DNA of 64,000 bases from Daphnia pulex (Eukaryota > Arthropoda > Branchiopoda > Diplostraca > Daphniidae), in the NCBI RefSeq assembly GCF_021134715.1, contig NC_060021.1, positions 10,758,501-10,822,500 on the forward strand. Direction: 5' to 3'. The translations under genes and the position numbers were made by a program. A model generated the notes under the pieces. That model was not told where the DNA came from. It saw only the letters and a list, made by a program, of their open reading frames with translations, and did not search any database. Below are positions 1 through 10,570 of this stretch, piece by piece; the first letter of the stretch is position 1; the number at the start of each line of letters is the position of its first letter.

Positions 1-1150
1 ATTACAAAATATTTTAGATAAGAAAATGATGATATTTTCGACTTGTCACTTCTTCTACTTTAGATTGGAGATGGGAGGCGCGCAGTTGAGAATGTCAATG
101 AGACGCACCTTAACTTTTTGTATGAGATTCATGTTCGGTGTAGCATGCCGTGTGAATGTCTGGTAAAAGCGGATTAATATTACAAATCCCTCCCCCCCCC
201 CCCTCCGAGCTTATACTTCAGTATCCTATCAAGATTCATGTATACATCAGCTTATATCGCTTGAATAGGTCAAAGCATTTCATGTTAATGGAAAATCCAC
301 CGTCAATTGATGTTGTTTATTCTCTTAAATCCTATATGTTTTCTCACCCCATGCGGTTAAGAATGGCCAATAAAGTTCCCTTGTTAGAAAATTAAGAGGA
401 GTTTTTCCCACTTTCTTTCCTGAGTTTTCGTCGAATGATGCTAAAATGTGCACAGGGGAAATACTATACGTGGAGAAATGAAGAGTGCCTGTGGCATAAT
501 TGAGTAGTAAATCATTTAAAAATATGGCTTCATGACTAGGTAATAACGGAATATTTCAGTAGCATCAACTTTTCTTTCGAGCATACAATCATTTGAAATT
601 CCGGACAACACAGACTTACTCCGGCAAACTCAGTTACCGGCTCCGTGCGGTTAAACTTACCTGATTGAATAATGTAATAGCTCTCCTACAATTTCAAGAT
701 TTAAAAACGGGCGTAAAATGTCATCGTTACTGTTTCAATGAATTGCACGTCAATTACTTGATTGAGTTGAATATTTATGCTGAGGAAAACCAATGTGGAA
801 TAGGTCGACAATTTGTTTTGCATTTGCGCGATCCTTTCATCACCGTTGACATGCCTGGAATTCAAATTGGTTAAAGGACACCTTATCTCTTATGCCGTAT
901 CGACCTTAGAAATCTCTTACACTCTATACCTGCCTTCTCTGTATGATCAACGCCACGTTTTTTGAGAGACGCATCCGAAGAAAGTTCAAAATCAAATTTC
1001 ACATACGACGATTAACTTTGCACAACATGTCCACTGTGCTGGAGTAAACTAGCCGGAACGAGATCGACTCGAAGGAAAAACGGCCAAGAAAATAAATCGA
1101 ACGCAGAGAGATTCGACGCAGACGTTGGCAAGCTATTCAGATCGACAGTT
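1..1150. other. Intergenic stretch, no complete gene seen
   Basis: AT-rich DNA with only short, unremarkable open frames. A poly-C run lies near 190-202. The one item of note is a short stretch around 690-860 that resembles part of the Ly6 gene downstream and is listed separately. I see no RNA gene. Confidence 0.5.
690..880 (+). pseudogene. Possible decayed Ly6-type exon
   Basis: About 30 bases near 793-830 align with the end of exon 3 of the Ly6 gene downstream (around 1668-1712). The common core encodes G-R-Q-F followed by a cysteine-rich stretch. In the upstream copy an extra T shifts the frame, so the F-C-x-C motif is out of frame with the preceding residues and the final C-N is not recognisable. 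A K-C-H-x-Y-C string near 713-735 may be the counterpart of the I-K-C-Y-V-C motif of exon 2. The match is short, so this could also be chance. Confidence 0.25.
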
Positions 1151-1155
1151 GAGTG

Positions 1156-1164
1156 TTTTATAAG
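1156..1164 (+). promoter_or_regulatory. TATA-like box of the Ly6 gene
   Basis: TTTTATAAG sits about 65-70 bases upstream of the start codon, leaving room for a transcription start near 1185 and a short leader. Assigned by position and motif only. Confidence 0.45.
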
Positions 1165-1228
1165 CCTCTCGTATCCAACTGTTAGGCTGCACCTACAAGT
1201 TTCCTTTCCATCCATCTAAAAATCCGAA

Positions 1229-1806
1229 ATGAATTCTCTGATCTTGTGCTCGATTGTCTTGTCCGCCTTCTTCATTTCCACTGGCAAGTTGCGGCATTCG
1301 TCCCTCAATTTAAAGTCAATCTAACGAATATTTTCAATTTTTGAATCTTGTTCCATAGGCGATGCCATTAAATGCTACGTATGCAACTCTGCAACAAACA
1401 AGACGGGATGTTCCGACACTCACACGTTAAACCCCAATTTCTTGAGGGACTGCAACGAACTGTCCGGAGGAGCTAAGCAGCACACTGTTTGCAGGAAAAT
1501 TGACCAAGACGCACCAGATATCGCTGGAAGTAAGTCGTTTTACTTAAACTTGTTACTGACTGATTCCAACGATTTTTCGATCTTCTCATATTTTCAGTCG
1601 AGTCCAACGTCAGGGTAATTCGCGAATGTGGTCAAGATGATGTGGCTACCAATGCTTGCACCCAGAAAACTGGAATGGGTGGTCGCCAATTTATTTGCAC
1701 TTGCGATCACGACGGCTGCAACGCTGGCGCTAACGTTAAGATGGTTTTGTCCACTTTGTTTTCGTTCGCCGTTGTGGCTCTACTAGGTCCAAAATTCCTG
1801 TTGTAA
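1229..1806 (+). CDS. GPI-anchored Ly6/uPAR three-finger protein (quiver/sleepless-like)
   Basis: Three coding exons (1229-1283, 1359-1529, 1598-1806) give 144 aa. Residues 1-18 are a hydrophobic signal peptide. The mature part opens with I-K-C-Y-V-C-N-S and carries the regularly spaced cysteines of a Ly6/uPAR domain, ending in C-T-C-D-H-D-G-C-N. A hydrophobic tail of about 25 residues after G-A-N follows, as expected for a GPI-anchor signal. Insect relatives (quiver/sleepless, boudin, crooked) modulate ion channels or septate junctions at the cell surface; which of these this protein matches cannot be told from sequence alone. Intron 1 uses a GC donor (G|GCAAGT): this is the only choice that keeps the frame, because the nearby GT gives a stop four codons into exon 2. 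The gene converges on AGBL5. Confidence 0.9.
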
Positions 1807-1956
1807 ATTATTAGATTATTTTAAAGAAATATCGAGCATAATGAAAAACAAACAAAACAAAAATTAGAGCTAAATTAATCAGACACCGCACTGTTATAAC
1901 ATTTCAAACAATTTTGGTTTAAGGACGCAATGGATTTCTGACTATCTTGCTAAAAG

Positions 1957-1962
1957 AATAAA
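1957..1962 (+). terminator. Poly(A) signal AATAAA of the Ly6 gene
   Basis: AATAAA lies 151 bases after the Ly6 stop codon, on the coding strand, the first such hexamer downstream. Confidence 0.5.
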
Positions 1963-2509
1963 ACGATACATGAGAAAACAGGACAGAGGTCGTCTAGTTG
2001 TGAAACAGAAAAGCGCAGCATCTACTGTATTTTTCTTCCGTGCAAAGTTCAACTGAAAACACGATTTTTACAAGAGTTTGTTCGTTTTACATCAAAGGAT
2101 CTTCTTTAATAAATATTCATCATAGTTTCTTCATACGTATATGAATAGCGAGGCTGGATTTCCACATTTTCTGAGTGTGATAGAACTGAATACACACAGC
2201 TTCGTTTGGAGACTTTCTCTCGGACAGAACAGCCAATATGTTCGTTAATCAACGAATAACTATACTTTCTTTTTGGATGATTGCAAGTATGGTTATTTAA
2301 GTCATCAATAGATTTTGAGCGTGTTTTGCCACGACCAGAGAAGTGAACTAAGCTACGTAGTGAAATCAGATTGATTACTTAAGTGTCCTAAATATTAAGT
2401 AATAACAAAAAACAAAAAAATAATCAAATAAAAAAAAAAAAAATAATAATAAGGGAATGAGAAGGAGAAATGATTTATGCGTGGTACTAGCATGTAGTCA
2501 TCATCATCA
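1963..2509. other. Convergent 3' intergenic region
   Basis: Spacer between the 3' ends of the Ly6 gene and AGBL5. It holds A-rich low-complexity tracts (2405-2455) and an ATTAAA on the minus strand at 2105-2110 that could serve AGBL5. No reading frame of interest. Confidence 0.5.
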
Positions 2510-5500
2510 TCACTCGGTAATAAGAGTGATTCGTTTTTTCTTCTGAAGAACGCTGGTGGCATTACGTTTCTTCAGCAACTTTTTCTTTTTAACTAGCACC
2601 GATTTTGTTTGCGAGCGAGTAGATGCCGAGGTAGAAGGCTGAGAATAGTCCACATCTGTGGGATGATTATTATCAGAGGCAGCCACTACTGCAGCCGCAA
2701 CCGCCGCAACCGCTACGGGCGATCCCTTAAACTTCCGTTTTTCTTTACAGCTTTCGCTGAGACTGATGGTTCTAGACTTGCGACGCTTTCGCTTAAGCAA
2801 TTGCTTGGGCGGTGAAGCTGGAGAAGTAGCGTGTGGTGTAGCATTCAGCTCGACGTCAACGACTCCATCCTTCTTCACGACGGGTTGAACCTAAAAAAAA
2901 ACAAAACAAAAAAAACAAGAATCATCATTTCAGGTTTCAACCAGTTTGCGTATCAGTGTCACGGCCAAAATCAAAAGAAGAAATGATACTTACTTTAGTT
3001 TTCCTCAAAGACTTTTTCCTGGGAACACGACGAGCGCTCGGTGGGCTTTTGACCTGCTTGGGAAAGTGCTGGTAGCTGGGTGAAGAGGGTGCAAAGTCCA
3101 CCGGAGATGGTCCCTGTTGTTTGGGGCTCTGATTGGGCGACTCCTTCATCCGGGGACTGCCAGGCCAAGGCTTACGAACACGAACACGATCTGATGCAAA
3201 CAAACCATGAAAGGGGTGGAAAAAAAAAACAACCGACCGATAGGAGAAGTGGTGGGATTGAGACACCACAAAGTCCTAACAATGATACACCAGCAAATGT
3301 GGAACTCACTAGTTTTGTCTCTGGATTTGGGTAGTCTTTTCCCTGGCGAAAGTCTCTTTGCCGGCATGTGGGACATGACAGTCGAAGCCAAATCGCCAGT
3401 CGTCGGTGTCGAAGTGGTGGCGAGGGCTAGAGAATCTCGCTGAGAAACCTGAAGAGTGCAGATTGCACGAGTTTGCAGGCAGTTCGTTAATATTAGTTGA
3501 ATGAAATGTGCTTTGGCAACTAAACGCCACGTGAAAAGACTTTAAAAGAGCAATCCAATGGGGCCCAGACGAAGGGAATGTATTGTGTTATCGTTCAAAA
3601 TAAAAATATGAGGACGAAAAGAGTACAAACACACAAAGCGACGGACGAATGTCGAACGAAAATAAAGAGCTGTCAAAATAAAGTTAGGTGGGCTGTCAGC
3701 CAAAGCTTGCTGGGGATCTTTTTTCTTCAAAACTTCGTACTTGTAGACTAGAAAGTGTTATTGACAATATCTATTTAAGAAACTAAAAGCTTCATTCCAA
3801 ATAAAATTACTTTCTTGGAAGGCAGAGGGAAGAATTATGTATCATTATTCTTGAAAGAAGACCCTATGGACGACATGGGTCGCTATCTTATCAAATCTTT
3901 AACAAGTGTACAATACAAATTTTCTAGAATCTCAAAATCTCAAGAGTAGGGACTGTTAAATTTGTCGGTATGGTTGCAAATTTGAAACGAGGAAAGCAAG
4001 ACTTTTCGCCACGCGTAAAAGGTGTGATAATAGACGATAAAAGGATTAAACGGTTGTAACCTGTTGAAGTGAGTTTGTTGTTGCAACGCTAGAGGGTAGA
4101 TGAGAACCGGCACTTTCTTCGTCGGCATCGGCTTCCACAAAGGGAAACCGGCGTTGTCCTAGGCAGTGAAGTCGAATCCATTGACGGGCCCCTTCAACGT
4201 CTCCGTAAGTTGATTGTGGTAGACGACTCATTGGATTGGCCCCAATAAGATCAAGAAGTGACACGGCCATAGCTTCGCCAACCTAAGAGCGAGTCAGCTA
4301 TTTACGTGAAATTCTAAAAAAAAACATCGGTAGTGTTGAATATTGATGATACCTCCTGGAACGATTGCTCTGCATAAGGAACTGGTGGAGCAAATGCATC
4401 CGTTAAACTTGGTCCGGCACTGACAGTCCTCCTGCGCGATATGGTTGATCCCTCTAAACGTTCGTCATCTATACGAGAATTTCGTTAGTATTGGAATTCG
4501 ACAAACAGTAGTGATGCTGAGCCCGTGCAATACCTTTGGCATCAGCACTAGTTGCGTGAAACAGTGGAAACTTATCCGTTGGCAGGGGGCTCAAAATATT
4601 ACGCATACGTCCAGTGTTATAGTTGCATTCGAGCGTGTAACTCCTCGGGATGCCAGTCAACTTCGAAATGGCGACACGACCGGAACCCTCTTTGCTTAAT
4701 CCATCACGTTTATCTCTGATGAACAAAATTAATCAATAAAATGTATACTGCTGACACATAAAATCGACTAACCTTTGCCGCATGTTCTTTTCAGAGAAAT
4801 TGCAAGCCCAGAAATCAAAGTGTTGGCTGTTGAGCGAGATCAATTTTGGCAGGAGAAGACACTCGACTTGCTGGTTTGCGTCTTTGAAATGATTCCCATA
4901 GATAAAGATGCCTACGACACAGAAGAAATTGAGGTTACACTATACTGAAAGTTCGCATGTTGGTAATAATAACCTCTTTTGGACGCATGGCCATGTAAGT
5001 CTATGTAGGCAAACAGTCGAGATTTGCTGGATGGAACAGCTGCAGGGCAGATGGATGTTGCTGGAGCGACATCAAAATATTGCGCACTAACGTCTCCCTC
5101 TTCGGCGCCCTCAAGTGTACTTCCACTAAGGATGGCTGACGACGACATCGATATAGGAGCTCCTTCTGAGGTATTTGGAAATTGAAGTCCAGCAAAGTTC
5201 GTGCGGCCTCCATCATTTTTAAAGCTAAGTGGCCATAATGTGTCCGAAGTGTCCCGGCAGTTAGAATCATCTGTTTCTACCGTCAGCGCATCTTTAACCT
5301 GTATTTCGGTCAAATGGTTAGTTTTGAAACAATAAATAAATCTATAACACTTCAGCCTACCTGCTGTTCTAGTTTACACATGGAATTCGTTTCCATAACC
5401 AAGTCCTCTTTGGCCAGATCTATCAAAAGCTGTTTGGTGGCAGCAATAGTCGGATGCAATTCAGCGTTCGTCTCAAGGTATACTCTGTTGAGATTAACTC

Positions 5501-6458
5501 CTCGACTATCAGTTCTGTAGTGTCCTCGGTACACTCCATCAGGATTAAGCATGGGGACCAACAGAAAGATAAAATTCTCGCGCAGTTTTTGTGCACGGAT
5601 ATCATCCTCTTTCAAAATGAAGTCCATGAAGCCCTTCAAAACAAAACTCGAAGGTGTCTCTCCTAAAGAGAATGATAATTAATTTACGTAAACGTAAACT
5701 GCACATACGAAAATACTTTACCTGGATGAACTCGAGCGCTAACGAAAACAACAGGCTTATCACGACGATTTTCGTCCCCGTTCCGTGTTACAGTTACTAA
5801 ATCAACCCGTCGTTGCTCCAAGGAATTGCACAAAAGCTCCCGTCCGAAATAAATGTTTCCTTCTCTGGCTGAAAATCGGGCATCCAGCGCGTCCAAATCA
5901 CAAAGCAAGTCAGAATATGAGTAAGGATAGCAAAAGGCAAAGTAGACGGTAGAATTCTCCTCCGATGGCATGGTAAACTTAAAGCTTAGTACAAAGCTTT
6001 GATCTTCCATCTGCAAAGAACGGTTAACAATATTTTAACTTCAAATTATTACACAAAGAAGGCGTATGAAATCTTACGCTGCACAATGGTTTGTCTTTTA
6101 TGCGCTCCCACTGTTCTTGATGAGGGAGTACTTTGTATAGAGGCTTCATCCCTTGACTATACAGCTTTGCTTGTCGGTTTAGATTCATAATATTAAACTT
6201 TACTGTGGTATTGCATGGTCCTACACACATGAAACAATGTTAGTCATGTTCAGCCAGTGGCTGTGAATAAAAGCATTACTGACCTTTAACTCCAAAGTAG
6301 AACCAAGTCCTGTTACCATTTTCATAAGGTGTGTTGGCACAGTCAGGCAGTGTCCAAAGATGAAATTCATTGTCATTTTTTTCATTAATCACCACCTTCG
6401 CCAAGTTCCCAGAGTCAAAATCAGAGTGAAAGTGGAAACTTCCAATAGTTTCATTCAT
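2510..6458 (-). CDS. AGBL5: Cytosolic carboxypeptidase 5 (tubulin deglutamylase)
   Basis: M14-family metallocarboxypeptidase that in animals removes branch-point glutamates from polyglutamylated tubulin in the cytosol and cilia. Twelve coding exons on the minus strand: 6458-6284, 6220-6078, 6010-5722, 5662-5361, 5298-4974, 4911-4773, 4715-4534, 4468-4353, 4282-4061, 3448-3310, 3190-2994, 2890-2510. All junctions are GT-AG with matching phases; total 869 aa, close to human AGBL5. Visible landmarks: F-D-S-G-N-L-A near the N-terminus; zinc motif H-P-G-E (H201, E204); N-P-D-G and R-G-V-N-L-N-R (242-262); third zinc ligand in D-L-H-G-H (H405); general base in Y-T-L-E-C (E487). Exons 10-12 encode a low-complexity tail rich in Ser, Pro and Lys ending in several Lys/Arg clusters, poorly conserved in the family. 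The start was chosen because it matches the family N-terminus; an upstream in-frame ATG exists (6606). Confidence 0.96.
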
Positions 6459-6563
6459 TCCTGTTAAAATAAGCACAAAGAAATGAATATACTTAGACAT
6501 ATATTGTACATCAATCACTAAATGTGCAGAGGAAAAGTAAAAGTTACAACGGGATTCACATAC

Positions 6564-6606
6564 CAAATATTGCTAACGAATATGATAAATTTGGGATAAA
6601 TTTCAT
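6564..6606 (-). other. Possible upstream exon of AGBL5 with alternative ATG
   Basis: On the minus strand an acceptor (TTTTAACAG) ends two bases before the AGBL5 ATG, so a leader intron is likely. A donor (TTTG|GTATGTG) at 6563 would pair with it, giving an intron of about 103 bases. The exon before that donor contains an ATG at 6606 that is in frame after splicing and would add 15 residues. The extension has no family counterpart, so it may be only 5' UTR. Confidence 0.3.
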
Positions 6607-7628
6607 TAATGTTTTTAAAAGAGAAAAAGGTTAACTAAATGCTTCACAACAAGACTTTAATCTTGGTGATTAACATCTAAATACTAAGAGAATGCTAGCA
6701 ATAAAAATGTGTGCAATTCAACATGAGGTGAACATACAAGATATGCAAAAATTTTCTACGTTACTTTGAACAGAGAAGGTTATCGATTTATTCACTACCA
6801 GCGGATTATCTTTCACTTGGATCAAAACCCCAAATAATAAAGAACTAGGAAGCTTTACTAGGTAATAACAGCGTACGGGTTCATCGCCTTTGTTAACCTT
6901 GAGAACACTGATACGAAGTAAGTTTTAAATTAACCTTTTCCTATATTATTTTATTACCAATTCTGGGAGGAATCGGATTATGAGCAGGAATGTTGCGAGC
7001 CTTTGAAATGATCTACAACTACTATATTAATTATCGAAAACTAGAAGCAAGTTTTACTGTATCTCTCTTGTGAAAAATGAAAACAACAATGGCGTCTTTT
7101 CGTCTGCTATTACAGAAATGACATCTATGGCCGATCTACAAGAATTGATTCCGCATTGTTAATTTTGTATCGCGAGAAAACTTTATCCTTGTGTTATCAA
7201 CACATAAAATTTTCGAAAAACGTGCGAGTTATGCTTCGTCGCAGAGTATTCAAGTTGTTCGGCAAAATATTTTAAAGATACGTGAAAACTTTGTCCATCG
7301 ATGTATGCCTATGTCGACGTTACTGACTAAACCCTTGTTTAAAACTCTGACTGGTATTGTGTTCCCTTGTGCCTTTTTTTATTGTTAAATTGTGACAAAA
7401 CAAGTTACATTAAAAATCCTGAAATGGTACATGTGATAACACAAATTGAACTGGTAAGTTATATTTCATTTTCAGTTAGCCATCATGTCATGAGAAAAGG
7501 ATTATATATCAATGTCAACAACATTTATTTTTTGCTTTCACCCCAATCTAATGTTGTTTGTTTCAATTCTCAGACTGGTAACATTTAGGATATTGCAAAG
7601 TTTTCATCCGTAACAACAAGTCAGCTCC
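6607..7628. other. Divergent intergenic region between AGBL5 and TMEM60
   Basis: About 1 kb of AT-rich DNA between two head-to-head genes, probably holding both promoters. No clear TATA box, RNA gene or conserved reading frame seen. Confidence 0.5.
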
Positions 7629-8106
7629 ATGGCTTTGCTTCATAGGGCATTAGTTGCCTGGTTTGTAGCTCTGGTATTCCTGATACTTCTGGTTCTGCAA
7701 CTTGGTACACAGTTTGTGATATCATCTAACAATTTTACATCTCAATAATCTAATATATTTTTTATTATATATCAATATAGATCACAGAACCCAATGGAGC
7801 TGGTTCCTGGTCTTGGTGCCTGTCTGGTTCTGGGATTGTCTCATAATTGTTCTGTTGGCTCTTCACATTTTCTCACAGCATTGTTCTCAACACTTACGCT
7901 CTAGACCATGGTATTTTTGCAAGAAACTGGTAACACTCATGTCCCCTATACTGCTCAAAATCACATTTCAGTGTCTTCTGTGTAATAGACTAGACAGTCC
8001 CTCTTCTGGCATTGCTCTCTATTATATTTTTATTCCTCTTTGGCTGTTACTCCTGGCTGCCATCGTTAAGTTGACCAGGATATTGATTCCCGTATGTCGC
8101 GAATAA
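7629..8106 (+). CDS. TMEM60: Four-pass membrane protein TMEM60
   Basis: Two exons (7629-7704 and 7781-8106) join in phase 1 and give 133 aa, the same length as human TMEM60. Four hydrophobic segments lie at about residues 10-26, 34-54, 71-90 and 100-120. Family motifs are visible: W-x-W-F-L near residue 32, followed by P-V-W, and Y-x-F-I-P-L-W in the last helix. Its function is not established in any species that I know of. The stop codon is embedded in an AATAAA hexamer (8102-8107), and the gene runs tail to tail into WDR83OS. Confidence 0.93.
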
Positions 8107-8107
8107 A
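8102..8107 (+). terminator. AATAAA overlapping the TMEM60 stop codon
   Basis: The sequence G-AATAAA-A contains the TAA stop of TMEM60. If used, the 3' UTR would be only some 10-30 bases. A second plus-strand AATAAA at 8474-8479 lies inside the opposite gene and is an alternative. Confidence 0.35.
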
Positions 8108-8121
8108 AGGAATTCAAAATG

Positions 8122-8127
8122 TTTATT
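8122..8127 (-). terminator. Poly(A) signal of WDR83OS
   Basis: TTTATT on the plus strand reads AATAAA on the minus strand, 57 bases past the WDR83OS stop and only 16 bases beyond the TMEM60 stop. Confidence 0.5.
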
Positions 8128-8183
8128 CTTGGGCAATCTATTCAAATTAGGGTTGTTTTTTTTTGTTTCAGTGATAATGATCT

Positions 8184-8725
8184 TCAAACACTTGACCAGG
8201 GTAAGACCATGGGAGTTGGGTTTTGAAGATAAGACATGACAACAGCAGAAATGGAAAGCCTAAAATTTTTAAAGGAAAAAGAATTGTGATTCAACATGAC
8301 AGATAAATGTTAAGAATTTAAATGAATTACATGAAGCTGCTGAGGATCTGTTTGGTGTCATCGTTGATTTTGGAACTGGCAAAACTTATGCAAGAGCAGT
8401 ACAGAGCAGCCCAGGCACACCATTTCAACTGAATAATTTAATTTGTATGTTAGATCAAACTGAACATTGTTGAAATAAAGTGAAGTCGCTTACTCTCATC
8501 ATCAACCCGCACATGCTGAAAACCATACCCAACACATTCATATAATCAGGAGTCAAGTCTTCTCCATTTTGATTCTGGTTGAAAGCCGATGCCTTATAAC
8601 TTTGTAAAGGGCAAACAAAAAGTCTCGTTGGAAATAAATCGGAATTAGAAAGCAATAATTAATTTTGATTACCGGTGAATCTTATCGGATCTTCTCGAAT
8701 CAGAAGAGTTATTAACGCCGAACAT
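8184..8725 (-). CDS. WDR83OS: PAT complex subunit Asterix
   Basis: Four exons (8725-8673, 8599-8494, 8428-8331, 8259-8184) with consistent phases give 110 aa; human Asterix has 106. The signature T-P-D-Y-M-N-x-L-G-M-x-F-S-M-C-G-L-M is present in exon 2, L-K-W-C-A-W in exon 3, and V-V-M-S-Y-L-Q-N-P near the C-terminus. The N-terminal D-S-R-R-S-D-K corresponds to the family D-P-R-R-P. In animals Asterix pairs with CCDC47 in the ER membrane and shields transmembrane segments of multipass proteins during insertion. Three hydrophobic segments are visible. The start is the only in-frame ATG that gives the family N-terminal length. Confidence 0.94.
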
Positions 8726-10414
8726 TTTTCTCAAAGTTACCGGATGACGATCGAGTGTAATTCAATTAGCCAAAATATTTGCTTCAGACGACGCAATCGG
8801 GCAACGTCAAAATCTTTGCCTCGACGTAGTGAGCTCACGCCATCTAGCGGTGAAAATAACAAGCTTCAAACAAGGTCACGAGCAAAGTGGCGTGTTTTTT
8901 AAAAAAGAGATTGTGGTGTTTTTTTTTTTTCGTCGAAGCGCATTCCTTCCTCTATAATTTCCGCGGCCTTTATTTGAATAAGTGTGTGTGGCAATTTGAT
9001 GCCCGGAGTAGACCTTGATGACGCAGCTTCTACAGTTCAGCAACTTACTTGTTGTACGCGACGGTTTCAAATTCTCAATTTGGTTACAGTTGCAATCTCT
9101 CCTTCTCCTGCTTCTCATTCCCTTCATGGTTTCCTCTCTCTCTGAACCATCGCCATCACTTTTTCCGACTCTTTTTCTCCCTTTTTCGTTCTTGTCAACG
9201 TTCAACAGCTGAACCAACTCGACTCGACCAGCCGTTATTTGTGTGCTGTTGGCCGGTTGCTTGTTGCACGCATAGACACACACAAGAGAGTGACGCGTCC
9301 TCCGATTTCTACAAATATTGACTAGGGAAAACTCCGGTGCCGTCGCCCTGCATGCTACATCGCCAGCGCACACGCACACACAAAACAACAACTCTACATG
9401 CACACAGTGCACAAGATCTTGACCTCCCCACCACCCCTCTCCGTCGTAAAACTGTCAGTCCGTTTCTGCCAAAGTTTCAACAACAAGAAAATGAAGACTT
9501 GCAAACTTGAGACGATCGACTCGCCCAGCAGGAAGACCTTTTCAAAATGACAAACCGACCGAAAAACACACACACAAAACATTTTGTTGTTTTTCTCCCT
9601 GGAACTCGCCAAGCAACACCACCTGGTGGTGGCTAAAAAGTTTCAGTGTCAAAGCCGCCCAGTGGACCGGACGAATCTCCTACTCTGTGTCGGTTCGTTG
9701 TCGCGCGTGAGCGTATCGTTTCACTTTTTTTTTTTTTTTTTTTCAAATTTTAAATTTCATTTTTCTTTGGCTGTGCTGTGCATTATACTGGATAACCTTT
9801 CCTTTGGCGAATGCGGCACGTTTCCTTCTTGAGCTGTTGAGTGTGTCAAAAAGAGAAGAAAAATAATAAAACAAGTGACGTCAAGAGGAAGTATGCAAAA
9901 CACATCAAACGACTCGGAAACAAACAAACAAAACAAAACAAAAGTGAGAAATGTTTCGTACTGGCGAGCGTAACAGCCGGCGAATCGGGAATGTGAAGGT
10001 TATTATCATTTCAATTTAAATCAAACATCTTTTCTATTATATAGATTGTAATCGCAATTATTTTCTAGTGTCTACATCTCTCTTGGCGGATATTTCGCAC
10101 CTATCGCGATTAATAACTGTTCAAAAAACCGCAATGAAGGTATTCGAATGGAATGATTGGCTGTCCTGTGCAGAAAAAGAAAGAAAGAAATGTGTGTGCG
10201 TGTGTTATTTTACTTTTTGACTCTTTATTAGTTGACAGCCTGGCCGTGTGCTGCTGCTCACCACCCGCCATCGCTCCGCGTTCAATGGCCACCAGCCCCA
10301 GACGAAATTCATCGTCGTCGTTTCAGTCTGCGGCCGTCAGCCGCTACGATCGGACGCTTCGGTTCGGGGTTGCGCTGGTGTTGTTGTTCGTGTTCTTTTT
10401 CGCGTTCGCTAAAT

Positions 10415-10570
10415 AACACACACACACACATACATTTTTTTTCTTATTTACACACAGGCACGGACAACACACACACACACAACACCTCTCTCACACACAC
10501 CCAAACACCAAATTTCAATTTTTTCTATTTTGCGCTGTCCAGTCAAGACAAAAGACTCACACACACACAT
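10415..10570. repeat. CA/AC microsatellite cluster
   Basis: Several AC tracts (about 10416-10431, 10465-10480, 10492-10500, 10556-10569) separated by short spacers. Typical simple-sequence DNA; it accounts for the His/Thr-rich open frame across it. Confidence 0.8.

Noticed and set aside
8876..9412. 178-codon minus-strand frame
   Set aside because: Composed of simple repeats and CA tracts, no similarity to any family known to me.
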